64,000 bases of DNA from Euleptes europaea (taxonomy: Eukaryota; Chordata; Lepidosauria; Squamata; Sphaerodactylidae), in assembly GCF_029931775.1 (NCBI RefSeq), contig NC_079332.1, forward strand, positions 3,236,501 through 3,300,500, in the 5' to 3' direction. The notes beneath the pieces were generated by a model. That model was given only the letters and a program-made list of their open reading frames with translations, ran no database searches and was not told where the DNA came from. Shown one piece after another: positions 19,062 through 62,255 of this stretch. Each line of letters begins with the position of its first letter. Position 1 is the stretch's first letter. Made by a program: the position numbers and the translations under genes.

Positions 19062-19279
19062 GTCAAAAAGGGCCAGAGTCCAGTAGCACCTTAAAGACTA
19101 ACAAAAATATTTTCTGGTAGGGTAGGAGCAGGTAGGGCAGGTATCTGAAGAAGTGAGCTGTGGCTCACGAAAGCTCACACCCTACCAGAAAATATTTTTG
19201 TTAGTCTTTAAGGTGCAACTGGACTTTTGCCCTTGTTGACTGCTGCAAACAGACTAACACGGCTACCCACTGGGAATTA
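19062..19279 (+). mobile_element. Penelope-like hairpin insertion with 12-bp TSD and hammerhead-like core
   Basis: Flanked by TCTTATACGATA at 19050-19061 and 19280-19291. The left arm is an inverted copy of the right (ACCAGAAAATATTTTTGTTA and on to GGTGC.ACTGGAC). The 3' tail reads CAGACTAACACGGCTACCC. Between the arms lies the ribozyme-like sequence listed separately. Confidence 0.75.
19131..19186 (+). ncRNA. Candidate hammerhead ribozyme
   Basis: In order: GGTAGGG, CTGAAGA (core), stem II GTGAGC-TGTG-GCTCAC, GAAA (core), GCTC, CCCTACC. The outer GGUAGGG/CCCUACC pair is a perfect 7-bp helix (stem I with an internal loop), stem II is 6 perfect pairs, and the four core bases after stem II are GAAA. 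Stem III would be the palindromic AGCU, so short that self-cleavage would probably need a dimer, as described for Penelope-like hammerheads. Predicted cleavage is after C19176. One extra A lies between the CUGAAGA core and stem II. Activity is untested. Confidence 0.6.
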
Positions 19280-19389
19280 TCTTATACGATACAACAAGAT
19301 ACCAGTTCTGCGGCTCTTTATTTCTATATATAAGCACGCACCTAAGTTTTTAAAGTCCTTTTAAAGTCCCACTTTAAAAGTCCCACCTT

Positions 19390-19692
19390 TAAAAGCCAGC
19401 CTGCGTCTCCTAGGACGCCAGGCGCTCTGTGCACGCTCAGGAGCTCTTGCTTCTCAGGCTGCAAAGCACTCAAGGCTAATTGCTGGCGGGGCGGGGCGAC
19501 GCCCAAAGGACCGAGGGTGCAAAGCTTTGCATGTTGCTCGGGGCCAGAAAAGGGGCGTGGGGAGAGGAGAGATTCCCATTAGAGAAGCGGCGCCCCTTTG
19601 CTCCCGCCCCCTCGCTCCCCCCCTCCCCCCGGCGTGCGCGCTCCCGACCGGCCGCCTTGCCCGGCGCGCCCCTTCTCCCTCCCAGCATCGCC
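19390..19692 (+). promoter_or_regulatory. NME3: NME3 CpG-island promoter and 5' UTR
   Basis: GC-rich, CpG-dense sequence with a GC box (GGCGGGGCGGGGCGACG near 19485) directly before the NME3 start codon, continuing into intron 1. No TATA box seen. The start site is not resolvable by eye. Confidence 0.65.
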
Positions 19693-22600
19693 ATGATCTT
19701 CCTGCTCGCCCTCTTCGCCAGCATCTTCCAAGCAGGTAGATGCAAACGTGCACAAATGCAAACCAAACACGTGCAAGCCAAGGTCTCGGGGTTGCACCAT
19801 GCCAGACTTAGGGCTGCACCATGCCAGACCCTTCCCTGGAGATTGGAGGGTTGGAGCTTGGGGCAGTGGGGTTTGGGGAGGGCAGGGGACCTTGCTAGGC
19901 TTACGGTCACGCAGCCCACCTTGCAAAGCAGCCATCGCTTGCAGGAGAGGTGGGGTAAACGTTTTAAATAAATACACCGTGCAGCAATTTATGTCGTCCG
20001 GAGATCAGTTGTCGTTCTGGGGGATCTCCGGCCGCCCCCTGGAGGTTGGCACCCTATTGGCAGCGCTGCCGCAGGGGAAACTGAGACCTGAGCGCTAGGG
20101 GTCTTTACTTTCCCTCCCACCACCAAGGCTGGTTTTAAGACTCCGCTGGTTTGAATGCTGAGAGGTGATCAGAAACGGACTGAAAAATAGCTCCCATTTT
20201 TCCCTTAATGGGGCTCTTTCTAGCCCTAGATCGTCTTGTGTTTGCTGTCACCTGTATAAAAAAAAGGGGGTGGGGGATTTCAGACCCCGGCTTTCTTTAA
20301 TAGTGCAGCGCCTGACCTGGAGTCTCTTCTCCTTCCATGCACTCTGCACCTGCTTAGAGGCACGTCCTGTGTTTACAACTGGAATTCACAGCACTGGAAA
20401 ACAGGCCTTCCAAGTTTTGGTTGGGGGGTTCTGAAGACCCGGCCCTGGCTCCAGCTTAGGCCTGGAGGCATTCCCAAACCGGGTTGCATTTCATAAGGTT
20501 GTCTCTCCTTTTCCAGCTTACACCGGCGTCAACGAACGCACCTTCCTCGCCATCAAACCCGACGGGGTGCAGCGGCATCTGGTGGGCGAGATCGTCAGGC
20601 GCTTTGAGAGGAAGGGCTTCAAACTGGTGGCCATGAAGCTCATGCAGGTAAAAACGAACACGGCCTTCCCTCCCTCTGCCGATGCCTCACAGGAGGTGCG
20701 GCGTCATAGGGTTGAGGGCTAGGCAGGCCTGTGCTCAAACCCCTGCTTTAGCCTGAAGAGGAGAAGACTGAGAGGGGATGTGAGAACCATCTTCAAGTAC
20801 GTGAAGGGCTGCCATATGGAGGAGGGTGCCGAGTTGTTTTCTGTTGCCCCAAAAGGTCAGACCAGAACCAACGGATTGAAATTAAATCCAAAGAGTTTCC
20901 GTCTAGACATTAGAAAGAACTTTCTAACAGTTAAGAGCGGTTCTTCGGTGGAATAGGCTTCCTCGGGAGGTGGTGAGCTCTCCTTCCCTGGAAGTTTTGA
21001 AGCAGAGGCTAGATGGCCATCTGTCAGCAGTGCTAATTCTATGACCTTGGGCAGTTCATGGGAGGGAGGGCATCTTGGGCATGGAGTGGGGGTTTGGGGG
21101 GGAGAAATGTATTCATGTATTGTGCAGGGGGTTGGACTAGATGACCATGGTAGTCCCTTCCAACTCTTCTATGATTCTATGAAATTCACTCATTGGCCTG
21201 GGGCCGGTCTCTCCCCTTGCCCATGAGGGCAAACTGAATGAGAGTGTAGCGCTCTCATTGGCACGGGTAGGTGCCTTGGGCTGCCTCAGAGGGCACAGCT
21301 TACCTAGCTCCTGATCTCTTGGGTGCTGACCTCTTGGGTGCCCTTTTTGCTCTGCCCCTTAAAGGGAGGACTCGGAAGACTGCCGCTGTTGCATCGCAAC
21401 TGTGTGTGTCCTCGAAGGGCCGCCTCTTGTCCTCTTTGGGCAGTCCTTTGGGAACTGGGGATCACAACTCGCTGGCCATTTCCTAAGAGCAAAGACCTCC
21501 TGACCAACACCAGGATCCACTGGTTCCTCCTTTATACAGGTCCCCTGATAAGTACTGGTGCGTTGCACAATTGAGTCCCTTCCTGTGCAGGCCGGTTGAC
21601 TTCTGGTTGGTCTGGGAGCTGCCGTGGTGGTTTCTCGGGAGCTCCAGAACTGCCGTATGAAAACCTGAACCCCTGTCTGTTTGTGGAAGGACCTGAATAG
21701 TTTTGATAACCTGTGAACAAATGTCTAATGAGGGACAGACCAATAGAGTTGCCAACCTCCTGGTCGGACTTCTAGAGCTGATCTCCACGCTTCGGAGACC
21801 GGTTTCCCCGAATGAAGCTTCAGCTTTGCTGGGCAGACTCCAGACTGGGTTGTTACGTCCCCCACAGAGGACCCTCCCATTCCCAGGATCGTTCCCCCAA
21901 AACCTCCAGAAATTTACAAGCCAGAGTGGGCGACTCTCTAAATCACTGGTTCCCAACCGGGGGTCCGCGAGAACTAAATTAAGGTCCATGAAACAAAGTT
22001 ATAAACCCATAATAAATTAATATTTTCAATTAAAAGTTTTATATTATAAAAATATATATTCAAATATTATTCTAAGTTTAATGTTTAACTAACAGTTATG
22101 ATTAAAGTTTATTTTCAAATTCTCGGAATTTTTATTTTGAACCTTGGGGTCCCTGCACCGAACAAAAAAGTCCTAGTGGTCCCTGGTCAAAAAAAGGTTG
22201 GGAACCACTGCTCTAGTTGAAGAATGACATCTGACTGAACGGTGGTTTGTGGTCTTTCTTGCCAGGCCTCGGAAGACTTGTTGAAAGAGCATTACGCGGA
22301 GCATCGGGAACGCCCGTTCTACATCCGCCTGGTGAAGTACATGAGCTCCGGCCCCGTCGTGGCAATGGTGAGTCTCAGCCCAAATTAAGGGCACGCCCGG
22401 CCCCCTGCGCAGGCCCCAGCCCTTCCCGCTCACCTTACAGGAGCTGGTGTGTTTTGTTCTTATTGTGTGGTGACATATTTAATTACTAGCTTCTTGGGGG
22501 TCAGACTGTTTTAAAGTTATTTCAGTGTTATTTTAATGTTAAAGGAAACTGGGAGGCTTGGTGGGAACATTGGGGGTAGGGGTCAGAGTACCAGGCCCAA

Positions 22601-24058
22601 GACTTCTGGATTTCACAGGGAATCAGGCTGTGGTGGTAGAGCCTCTGCTTGGCATGCAGAAGGTCCCAGGTTCAATCCCTGGCATCTCCAGTTAAAGGGA
22701 ATAGGCAAGTAGGTGACATGAAAGACCCCTGCCTGAGATTCTGGAGAGCCGCTGCCTGTCAGAGTAGACAATACTGACTTTGATGGACCAAGGGTCTGAT
22801 TCAGTATAAAGCAGCTTCATGTGTGTTCAAGTTCATGTGTGTCCACACAAAGGGACCCAGGGCAAAACTTTTCCCGTCAAGCGAATTGCCTTTCCTGTCG
22901 TCTCGCCGCAGGTCTGGCAAGGACTGGACGTGGTGAAAATGGCTCGCACCATGATCGGAGAAACCAACCCTGCGGACTCCAAGCCCGGGACCATCCGAGG
23001 AGATTTCTGCCTCGACGTCGGCAAGTGAGTGAAGGCCTTTCCATCCTGAAGGCGAGAGGTTCCCTTGCTTATCCACCCTACAGCTGCGAGTCTAAAAACA
23101 ATGGTCAAGTGAAATCTCTGTGCTAGACTGCGCAGCCGTGGTTGTCATAAGAAACAGGGAAAGGAGGAATGTTGTTGGCAGAGAAGGCAGGCAGTTCCTC
23201 ACCAGGCCCGAGATTTCTAGACACGTTGCCACTGGAAAGTGACTGTGGCAATTCAGGAATGGTCCACGGAGTGATGAGAGGCTGGTCCTAACTGGAGAAA
23301 ACCTTATGTAGAATCTGTATGCATTCAGTATTTAATTGCCCCTTTTCAATGGTTTTGCTGGGCCGTATGCGAAAGATCCCTTTTTCAGACCGGCTGTGTC
23401 CCTGCCCTCTTCAGTCAGTGGACTCCTTGGTACATATCCTTTTGCACTGTCCTTACGTATTCCAACTTAGGCTAAAATGGATTATACCGTGTTTTAACAA
23501 ATGGTCTGCATCTTCTCGAGCAACTTTGGAGCAAACGGTTCAGTTCCTCTTAGAGGATTCTGGCCCCCAGCATACTTATTTTGTTGCTCGTTTTCTGGAG
23601 GCTGCAGAGAAGAGACGAAGAGAGGTGTTTTTAGAGATGGGTCTTATTTAAGTTGTTTGGTTTTATTGTTCAAGACCTCGGTCTAAGAACAGAGGGAAAG
23701 GGAGGGAGGGAGGGAGGGAGGGAAGGAAGGAAGGAAGGAAGGAAGGAAGGAAGGAGAAAACCTTCCGGGGTGCCTAGCAAGGGACAAGCAGCAGATCTGG
23801 GAGAGTGAGCCCCTGGAAGCTGCTTCGTGAGGGCAAAGCAACTGTTTGGATGTACACAGGCCCAGATTCGACAGTGTGCCATTTTGAGGGGAAAGGATGT
23901 TCCACTTGCACAACCTGAAACCTTTCTCCCTTCCATACAGGAACGTGGTTCACGGCAGCGATTCAGTAGAGAGTGCCCGGCGCGAGATCGCCCTCTGGTT
24001 CCGCAAAGATGAAACGCTCTGCTGGGAGGACAGCACGGAACGCTGGATCTACGAGTAG
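19693..24058 (+). CDS. NME3: NME3, nucleoside diphosphate kinase 3
   Basis: Five coding exons: 19693-19735, 20517-20647, 22266-22367, 22912-23024 and 23941-24058 (stop TAG), all with AG/GT borders and consistent phase; 168 residues versus 169 in human. Exon 1 codes a hydrophobic N-terminus ([14 protein letters not shown]), the membrane-anchoring stretch that distinguishes NME3 from cytosolic NME1/2. Kinase blocks follow: [97 protein letters not shown] with the catalytic His, and [10 protein letters not shown]. It transfers the gamma-phosphate between nucleoside triphosphates and diphosphates through a phospho-His intermediate; NME3 is known at the mitochondrial outer membrane. All residues expected for activity appear present. 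Confidence 0.97.
19998..20055 (-). mobile_element. hAT-type MITE end fragment
   Basis: GGAGATCAGTTGTCGTTCTG ... CCTGGAGGTTGGCACCCTA matches the right end of the MITE at 7099-7301. Only one end is present. In NME3 intron 1. Confidence 0.6.
20752..21183 (+). mobile_element. CR1 LINE 3' fragment
   Basis: Starts within the ORF2 end (AGCCTGAAGAGGAGAAGACT), runs through GCTGCCATATGGAGGAGGGT and ends CTTCTATGATTCTATG. In NME3 intron 2, same orientation as the gene. Confidence 0.9.
21190..21935. other. NME3 intron 2, mostly unassigned
   Basis: No gene seen. 21740-21930 begins AGAGTTGCCAACCTCCTGG and ends GGGCGACTCTCTA, weakly like a diverged hAT-type MITE, but no clean TSD was found. Confidence 0.45.
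21944..22210. mobile_element. Second hAT MITE family, AT-rich interior
   Basis: Terminal inverted repeats CACTGGTTCCCAACC and GGTTGGGAACCACTG (one mismatch in 15). The flanking 8-mers CTCTAAAT (21936-21943) and CTCTAGTT (22211-22218) match at 6 of 8, so an old hAT TSD is likely. Confidence 0.75.
22621..22830 (+). repeat. tRNA-Ala-like SINE
   Basis: Head GTGGTAGAGCCTCTGCTTGG, B box GGTTCAATCC, end GCAGCTTCATGTGTGTTC. In NME3 intron 3. Confidence 0.85.
23310..23690 (+). mobile_element. LINE ORF2 C-terminus and 3' tail (clade unresolved)
   Basis: The frame reads [20 protein letters not shown] then [12 protein letters not shown], a C-x-C...H-x4-C metal-binding end as in many LINE reverse transcriptases, followed by a short tail. 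5'-truncated, in NME3 intron 4. Confidence 0.7.
23699..23753 (+). repeat. GGGA/GGAA microsatellite
   Basis: Runs of GGGA change into GGAA repeats; located at the 3' end of the LINE fragment, so it may have grown from its tail. Confidence 0.95.
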
Positions 24059-25110
24059 GAAGGAGGATCCAGAGTGCCGCCTTTTCCGTCATTTGCTTGA
24101 AGTCACTCCTCCATTGCCTTTCCATGAACTCCTTTTTTTTTTCCTGGAGTGGGCGAGGGAGAGGAAAAGGGGAGAGGGGTTCTAGATCCGAAAGAGTACA
24201 TCTCAGCCCTCTGCAACAAACATTTGAAACACTCCCCACCCTGGCCCAATCATAGCTTTGGTGCAACACTTAAGAGGGACCCTGCTGCTACCAAAAAAAA
24301 GGGGGTCCTGTCTTCTAACATATCCTTCAGAGTGCTCCTTTAAAGGCGTCTCCCCTTTAAAAATCTGAAGACCGCTCTTCTTGGCTGTTGGAATGGCTTC
24401 GACTGGTTTGAAACGCCACCTTAAAAATGAGCCAGGAGCTCCTCAGGGCTGCTGCACAGAAAATGCAAATGAAACATTGCTTTAGAGAGGCAGAGTGGTG
24501 TAGTGGTTAAGAGCGGCAGACTCTAATCTGGAGAACTGGGTTCGAGTCCCCGCTCCTCCACATGAAGCCTGCTGGGTGACCTTGGGCCAGTCACAGTTCT
24601 CCGAACTCTCTCAGTCCAACCTACCTTACAAGGTGCCTGTTGCGGGGGTGGGGGGTGGTAAGTGATTGTAAGCCCCTTTGAGACTCCTTACGGTATAAAA
24701 TCCCCCCCTTTTTTTCACAAAACCATTGCTGTTTTCTTTGACTACCTTGACAAACACGCCCGTGATCTGATTCCTACTGACCTACCAAAATGGGACAAAG
24801 TAGGGAGGGGGAGTTTTCCTCTGTGCATGTCTTCCTTACTCTTAGAGGGAAACTGTCTAGCTGAAACAGTACAAGTGGGACTGGTTTTTATCAGGTGAGA
24901 GAAGGGTGGTCCTAGCTATCACAGCTAAGATGGTACAGTCAAACCTCATCAGGTTTTATTATGGCTATTGGGGGGGAGGGTCCATCCCCCTCCATCCTCC
25001 CAACGGCAGTCCGCACACATCTTCCCAGGAAGGTCTATATATATGTACATGATTTACTTTGAAATAAGTGGCTGTGAAATGTGCTTTTGTAAAATAAATT
25101 TTTTTGAAAC
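24059..25110 (+). other. NME3: NME3 3' UTR (end inferred)
   Basis: The first canonical AATAAA found after the stop lies at 25093-25098 (TTTTGTAAAATAAATTT), giving a 3' UTR of about 1 kb that includes a SINE at 24485-24700. An earlier non-canonical signal cannot be excluded. Confidence 0.5.
24485..24705 (+). repeat. CORE-type SINE
   Basis: GAGTGGTGTAGTGGTTAAGA, GGTTCGAGTCCC, GGTGACCTTGGGCCAGTCAC; subfamily with the TTGAGACTCCTTACGGTATA end. Confidence 0.85.
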
Positions 25111-25220
25111 TCACCCTTTTGTTGGTCTGGCTGAGGATTGAGCCGGCGTTAGCATTGAATAGGCACACGTTGTCTTAACTGAAGGATTCGATCCAGTCCA
25201 AGGGACTGAAAGAATGCAGT

Positions 25221-25432
25221 GAACACATGAAGCTGCCTTACACTGAATCAGACCTTTGGTCCATCAAAGTCAGTATTGTCTACTCAGATCGTCAGCGGCT
25301 CTCCAGGGTCTCAGGCAGAGGTCTTTCACATCACCTACCTGCCTGGTCCCTTTAACTGGAGATGCCGGGGATTGAAGCTGGGACCTTCTGCACGCCGAGC
25401 AGATGCTCTACCACTGAGCCACGGCCCCTCCC
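25221..25432 (-). repeat. tRNA-Ala-like SINE
   Basis: GAACACATGAAGCTGCC to GAGCCACGGCCCCTCCC in reverse orientation, between the NME3 and MAPK8IP3 3' ends. Confidence 0.85.
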
Positions 25433-25724
25433 AGGGTCTATCCCGTAGGCCAGCATCAGCTCAAATGGTGTTGCCTAATCCAGTTAGACCACCGGCCCAT
25501 TATCTGTGTACAGTCTACTCTTAACAGCTTTCTGTGATCCTGGCCACAAAAAGTCCTAACATCTGAAACCTGACTTACTACGAGCAAAGCGTGTATTCCC
25601 TCCTTTCTTTTATTCCTGCCCAAAATCGCGGATCTTTCCCACCACCTGTCAAATGCCAGGGACTGCTCCCAGGCTCTGCAGCGAGCAAAAGAGGCGCTCT
25701 ACAACTGTGCAAAATTTGTTGGGG

Positions 25725-26018
25725 ACACAGTGTGGTGCAGTGGTTAAGAGCGGTGGACGCTAATCCGGAGAACCGGGCTCGAATCCCCACTCCTGAGCGG
25801 CAGATTCTAATCTGGTGAACCAGGTTGGTTTCCCCACTCCTCCACATGAAGTCACCTGGGTGACCTTGGGCTAGTCGCAGCTCTCTTTAAACTCTCTCAG
25901 CCCCACCTACCTCACAAGGTGGTTGTTGTGGGGAGAGGAAGGGAAGGAGATTGTAAACCGGTTTCATTCTCCTCAAAAGGTAGAGAAAGTTGGCATATAA
26001 AAACCAACTCTTCTTTAT
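25725..26018 (+). repeat. CORE-type SINE
   Basis: GGACACAGTGTGGTGCAGTG to AAAAACCAACTCTTCTTT, with the duplicated 'CACTCCT..AGCGGC' middle block typical of the longer subfamily. Confidence 0.85.
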
Positions 26019-26941
26019 GAAGCTGCTTTTCTACGCTACCCATACCAATTGGTCCACCGAGCCCAGTAAGGTAACCTCTGCCTGACAGATTTCCTCTGGT
26101 CCCCTTCTTTATCTGAAGATGTCCGAGAGCGAACCTCAGACATTAACGCACACAGAATATGTCCCCTGCAAAACAGCCCGCTCTTAGAAAACTCGACGTC
26201 GCCGCATCCACCAAATGCTCTCGGACATCTGATGTTAACACATTTTTATTACATACAGAACAGATATGATTCCTTTTGTTTGATAGCATATATGGGGGGG
26301 ACGCAGCACAGGAGACTTAATTTTTTGTTGTTGTTCCAAAACATCTCTTTACATCTTTAAACCAAAATGGCAAAGTTTACACGCCCTTAAGACACGTTTT
26401 CTCTCTTTCTCTCTTTTTTTTTTAAAAAGTCTTTTTTATAACATACAAGTTAACTTTACATACATCACAGTGGTGGGGAGGTTATGCGTGTGTGGTCAAG
26501 CCAATAAGCTTTCACCTTGCTGCCAGGAAGCTGCGGCCCAAGCTGGAGGCACGCAGCTATTTGTCCTTCTCCTCCACCCACCCCCTTTTGAATGTGTGCT
26601 TCTTTTCAAGGGAAACGTAACTCAAGACTGCAAAAAGAAAAAAATCAGAATAAAGTTCTTCCGGCCCATACATGGGAAAGGGAAGCAAACAAGCACAGGT
26701 TTGACAAGCCCGAAGCTACAGATAACCCGGGACTGCAGGAGGATGAGTCGGTTTCACAGTTCTACCCCTTTACCGTGGCTCGATGCTACAGGAGAGCCAA
26801 CCTGTCTCTCGAATTGTTTTGGCAACTGGTAGATCGGTTCTTACGACTGTGGCACATGTTATCACTCTGAACTCGCCTGCTCTACTTACAGAATAACGAA
26901 TTGTTGGGCTACTCACCTTCCTGGTCTGGTACACACAAAGT

Positions 26942-27133
26942 TGTGTGCTACTGATTCATACCACTGGTCTATCGCGGTCAGTCTTGTCTGCTCTGACTGG
27001 CAGGGGCTTGGTAAGGTCTCAGGTCGAGGTCTTTCGCATCCCTTACTGCCTGATCCGTTTTTGGGTTTTTTGCTGGAGATGCCAGGGATTGACCCAGGGA
27101 ATGGAAACAGAGGCTCTGACATTAAGCCACAGC
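26942..27133 (-). repeat. Degenerate tRNA-Ala-like SINE
   Basis: Recognisable blocks: TCTGCTCTGACTGGCAGGGG, AGGTCTTTCGCATCCC, GATGCCAGGGATTGACCC. Diverged more than other copies, so older. Confidence 0.65.
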
Positions 27134-27689
27134 CCTGCCCCTGCCCGCCTGCATGCCGTGTGGTCTTCCCTATCTGCAAGCGCCACTCCACTCCCACAGC
27201 AAAGCGAGATGACATTTTGCCGCTCTGAATGCTCTTCCATGTCTGGGGTGCCAATAAGCTAAACGAGGTCCTGAATTAGTCTAGTCCAGCTGTTCCTAGT
27301 TTGGTCTGAAAGTGAGAAAAAGCCAAAAATGTCACTGGGAAACAAACGCCTCATTGCCGCACAAGCCCGAACAGCTCAGTTCTGACATCACACAAGGCCG
27401 TTTTATTTAAACCAAGATGCAGATCATGGACGATCACCTGAATCCTACGCTCCCTGTACCCTGGGAGGGTGTCACCGGACAACTATCCCCAGGATTTCTG
27501 CATTCAGACATCACACGAAACCCTAGCTAAGATCAACTGCAGTAAAAAAAATAACTCCAGACGTTGGTTCAACAGACCTTCAATATCTGGACTGAGGCAG
27601 ACGTCCCATATTCAGACCATCACCCAAACCAGTTTAATCAAACCAGTTTCCCATGATGTCTGAAAAGAGGCACATCTTTTTTGATCCCC

Positions 27690-27925
27690 CCACTCCGCCA
27701 TATGAGCGGCGGAGGCTAATCTGGTGAACTGGATGTGTTTCCCCACTCCTACACACGAAGCCAGCTGGGTGACCTTGGGCAAGTCACAGCTCTCTCAGCC
27801 TCACCAACCTCACAGGACGTCTGTTGTAGGAAGGGGAAGGGAAGGCGATTGTAAGCCGGTTTGATTCTCCCTTAAGTGGTAGAGAAAGCCGGCATGTAAA
27901 AACCAACTCTTCTTCTTCTTTACTC
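27690..27925 (+). repeat. CORE-type SINE, head lost
   Basis: GAGCGGCGGAGGCTAATCTG through GTGACCTTGGGCAAGTCAC to AAAAACCAACTCTTCTTC. Confidence 0.8.
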
Positions 27926-30000
27926 TCATCTCGACAAAGATTAGCCCATGTTTAGCCTCAAACATCTCTTCTGATACCAGGTGAAGCCTGGTAGATGTGG
28001 TCTCATCTGGGGGCCAAAACGTAGCTATCTCACAACCCATTCCCCCGTGGCTGTTCAATCTTGCTTAGGTGACCAGCTCCCTATGTTTGTGCTGGTTCAG
28101 AGACTGTCCTGGAGAGCTGTGATTCCCATATAAGGCTGTGGTTTTAAAGGGAGTGAATATCCCTGAACCACAAACATATTGCTTGGGCCTCTTGTCTTTC
28201 CAAGGACCCCCCACCCCCCAAAAGAGATCCTTCTGCTTGAAGCCCTCAGCTCTGGAAACGGGGACAAGCCCATTGCAGGAAGCAAACCAATAGGCAAAGG
28301 GGACCAGATCAGGGATGCAAAGAAGGGATGCAAAAAAAGGGGGGGAAAGCCTGCCACGATCTCCCTGTCGTCTTCTCCAGCAATTTCCATCACTGACAAT
28401 CAACACAAGGAAAGGGTCAGATGCTCTTCCTGGCCCACCATGTGCTCACAGACCACCACTCCCTTGGGAACGAGACGCACTTCATTCTTTGGGGAAACGC
28501 CTCTGCAACAGCAACTTCAGGAACCTTAAGAGTTAGTTGGGTAGAAGTCAACAAAACTCAAGTAGTACTTCATTTCTACAGATTTTTAAGGGGACATTAA
28601 GCACACTTCTGTGTGGTCTGGGCTGTTCCTACGGTTTCTTCAGCAATCATTTAGAGGTGGGACGTGACCAAGTCAAATCAGCTTCTTGACTGTAAAACTA
28701 AACCTCCTACATCCTAGGGGTCCGGCTGATGCGGTTCCCTCTCGAAGAGTGGCCCACCCCCCCTGTCAGTTCTGCTGTTCTCCAGCTTTTTGTGAAGACA
28801 CCTCCCCTCTTGGCCTCCTTTTCATTTGTTCCTTCTCCCCCTCAGAACTCCCACCTCCAACCCCACAGGTGACGTTGCTCCACCTTCTACGTCCTAGCTA
28901 TTCTCTTCCAAAGCACCCTCAGAGTCTCCCGCTTGAACCGTCTCCTAAACTGGCTGCGAGATTCAGAGCTCTACGTGGCGACCCTAAGCCCAAGTTTGTC
29001 CTGACGGAATGCCAAAGTTCAAATGCAGGCTCTCTCTTACGTGCATACCCCTTAGTAGTCATTCAGTGCTGTGTGTGTGTGTTGGGGGGGAGAAGGATAC
29101 CCCAAACTTTTCCTGGCCACCCACTATCAATTGGTTAGCCATATGGCTTCTCCAACCACAAACTACCCCAACAGCCCCAGCAACAAGAAATATCGCATCT
29201 CCTGGGGGGCCCTCCCAACCTTGACTTATTTTTTGCTTGTTATAGCCTATCCTTCCTCCAAAGAGAGAAACGTTCCATGAAAGGCCTCCAAAAAGACTCC
29301 CATCCAGACCCTGATCTAAACAGCTTCAGTGATGGAACCCCATGGAACGGTATCAAATCGTTCTCCTGGTTATCAAGGGCACGCCGTCGATCCCTTTGCC
29401 ATAGAAAAACCCTTCCGAACTCAGCCATGCGGCATGTTTTGGAGCCTCGAATCCGGTCCGGACTGCTCCTGAGTCACTGAGGATAATACCCGGTGAATGG
29501 GGAGATGGCAGAGCAAGCGGTCCTGCTTCGGAAATCATCTCTTTTCATAATGTTGCATGGTTGGAGAGATACAAGCTACCTGCATCACTTCAGTGCCAGG
29601 GGGGAAGCAGCCAAGAAGCAGCTCTCTTTTACCATGCAGGTGGGCAGGTGAGGGAGAGGAAGGGATCTGTTGCGAAAACTTCAGCCAGCCCCCTCCCCCC
29701 CGAACCAACTTCGTCCCTCTGGTTTCCTTGATGCCCAGCAGCAGCAGGCTCCACTCTCGAGCTTCTCCACCTCCAGCGACCCAGCCGATTCAGAAAGCGC
29801 ACGGGCCCGAGATGAAAGCTGCAAGTTTAGAGGTTATAAGAGGAGGGAGGCCTCGCGACGGAGCAAGGAGGCTTAGTGGTCATCCGGGGTTTGGTTTCCA
29901 ACGGGAGGTACAATGCAGGAGTTCCGTATGTACATACTGGCATTTGGAGGAGTCAGGGCGGGGAGAGAAAAATACAGTCGGCAGGAAAAGGCGGCAGAGC

Positions 30001-62067
<32,067 letters not shown>

Positions 62068-62255
62068 CTGTCACCCAGCATTGTTTGGCAAACAGGGGAA
62101 GAAAAGGAGGAAAAGCCATCAATACATGTTAGTTGATTTCTCCACCGGCAGCTGCGTTGTAGCATTATGGGATGCGAGTGCGACTCACCAAAAAGCCCAT
62201 CATAGCAACAACCAATGAACACCTGCGTGGCCAACGGTGATGCAATGTTTAGGAT

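Larger units (their letters stand above)
26225..30000 (-). other. MAPK8IP3: MAPK8IP3 3' UTR (distal end inferred)
   Basis: The 3.8 kb after the MAPK8IP3 stop has no other gene. A minus-strand AATAAA (plus-strand TTTATT at 26245-26250) is a plausible poly(A) signal, which would give a ~3.8 kb 3' UTR with a degenerate SINE at 26942-27133 and a CORE SINE at 27690-27925. Nearer signals are possible. Open frames here on both strands show no family resemblance. Confidence 0.5.
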
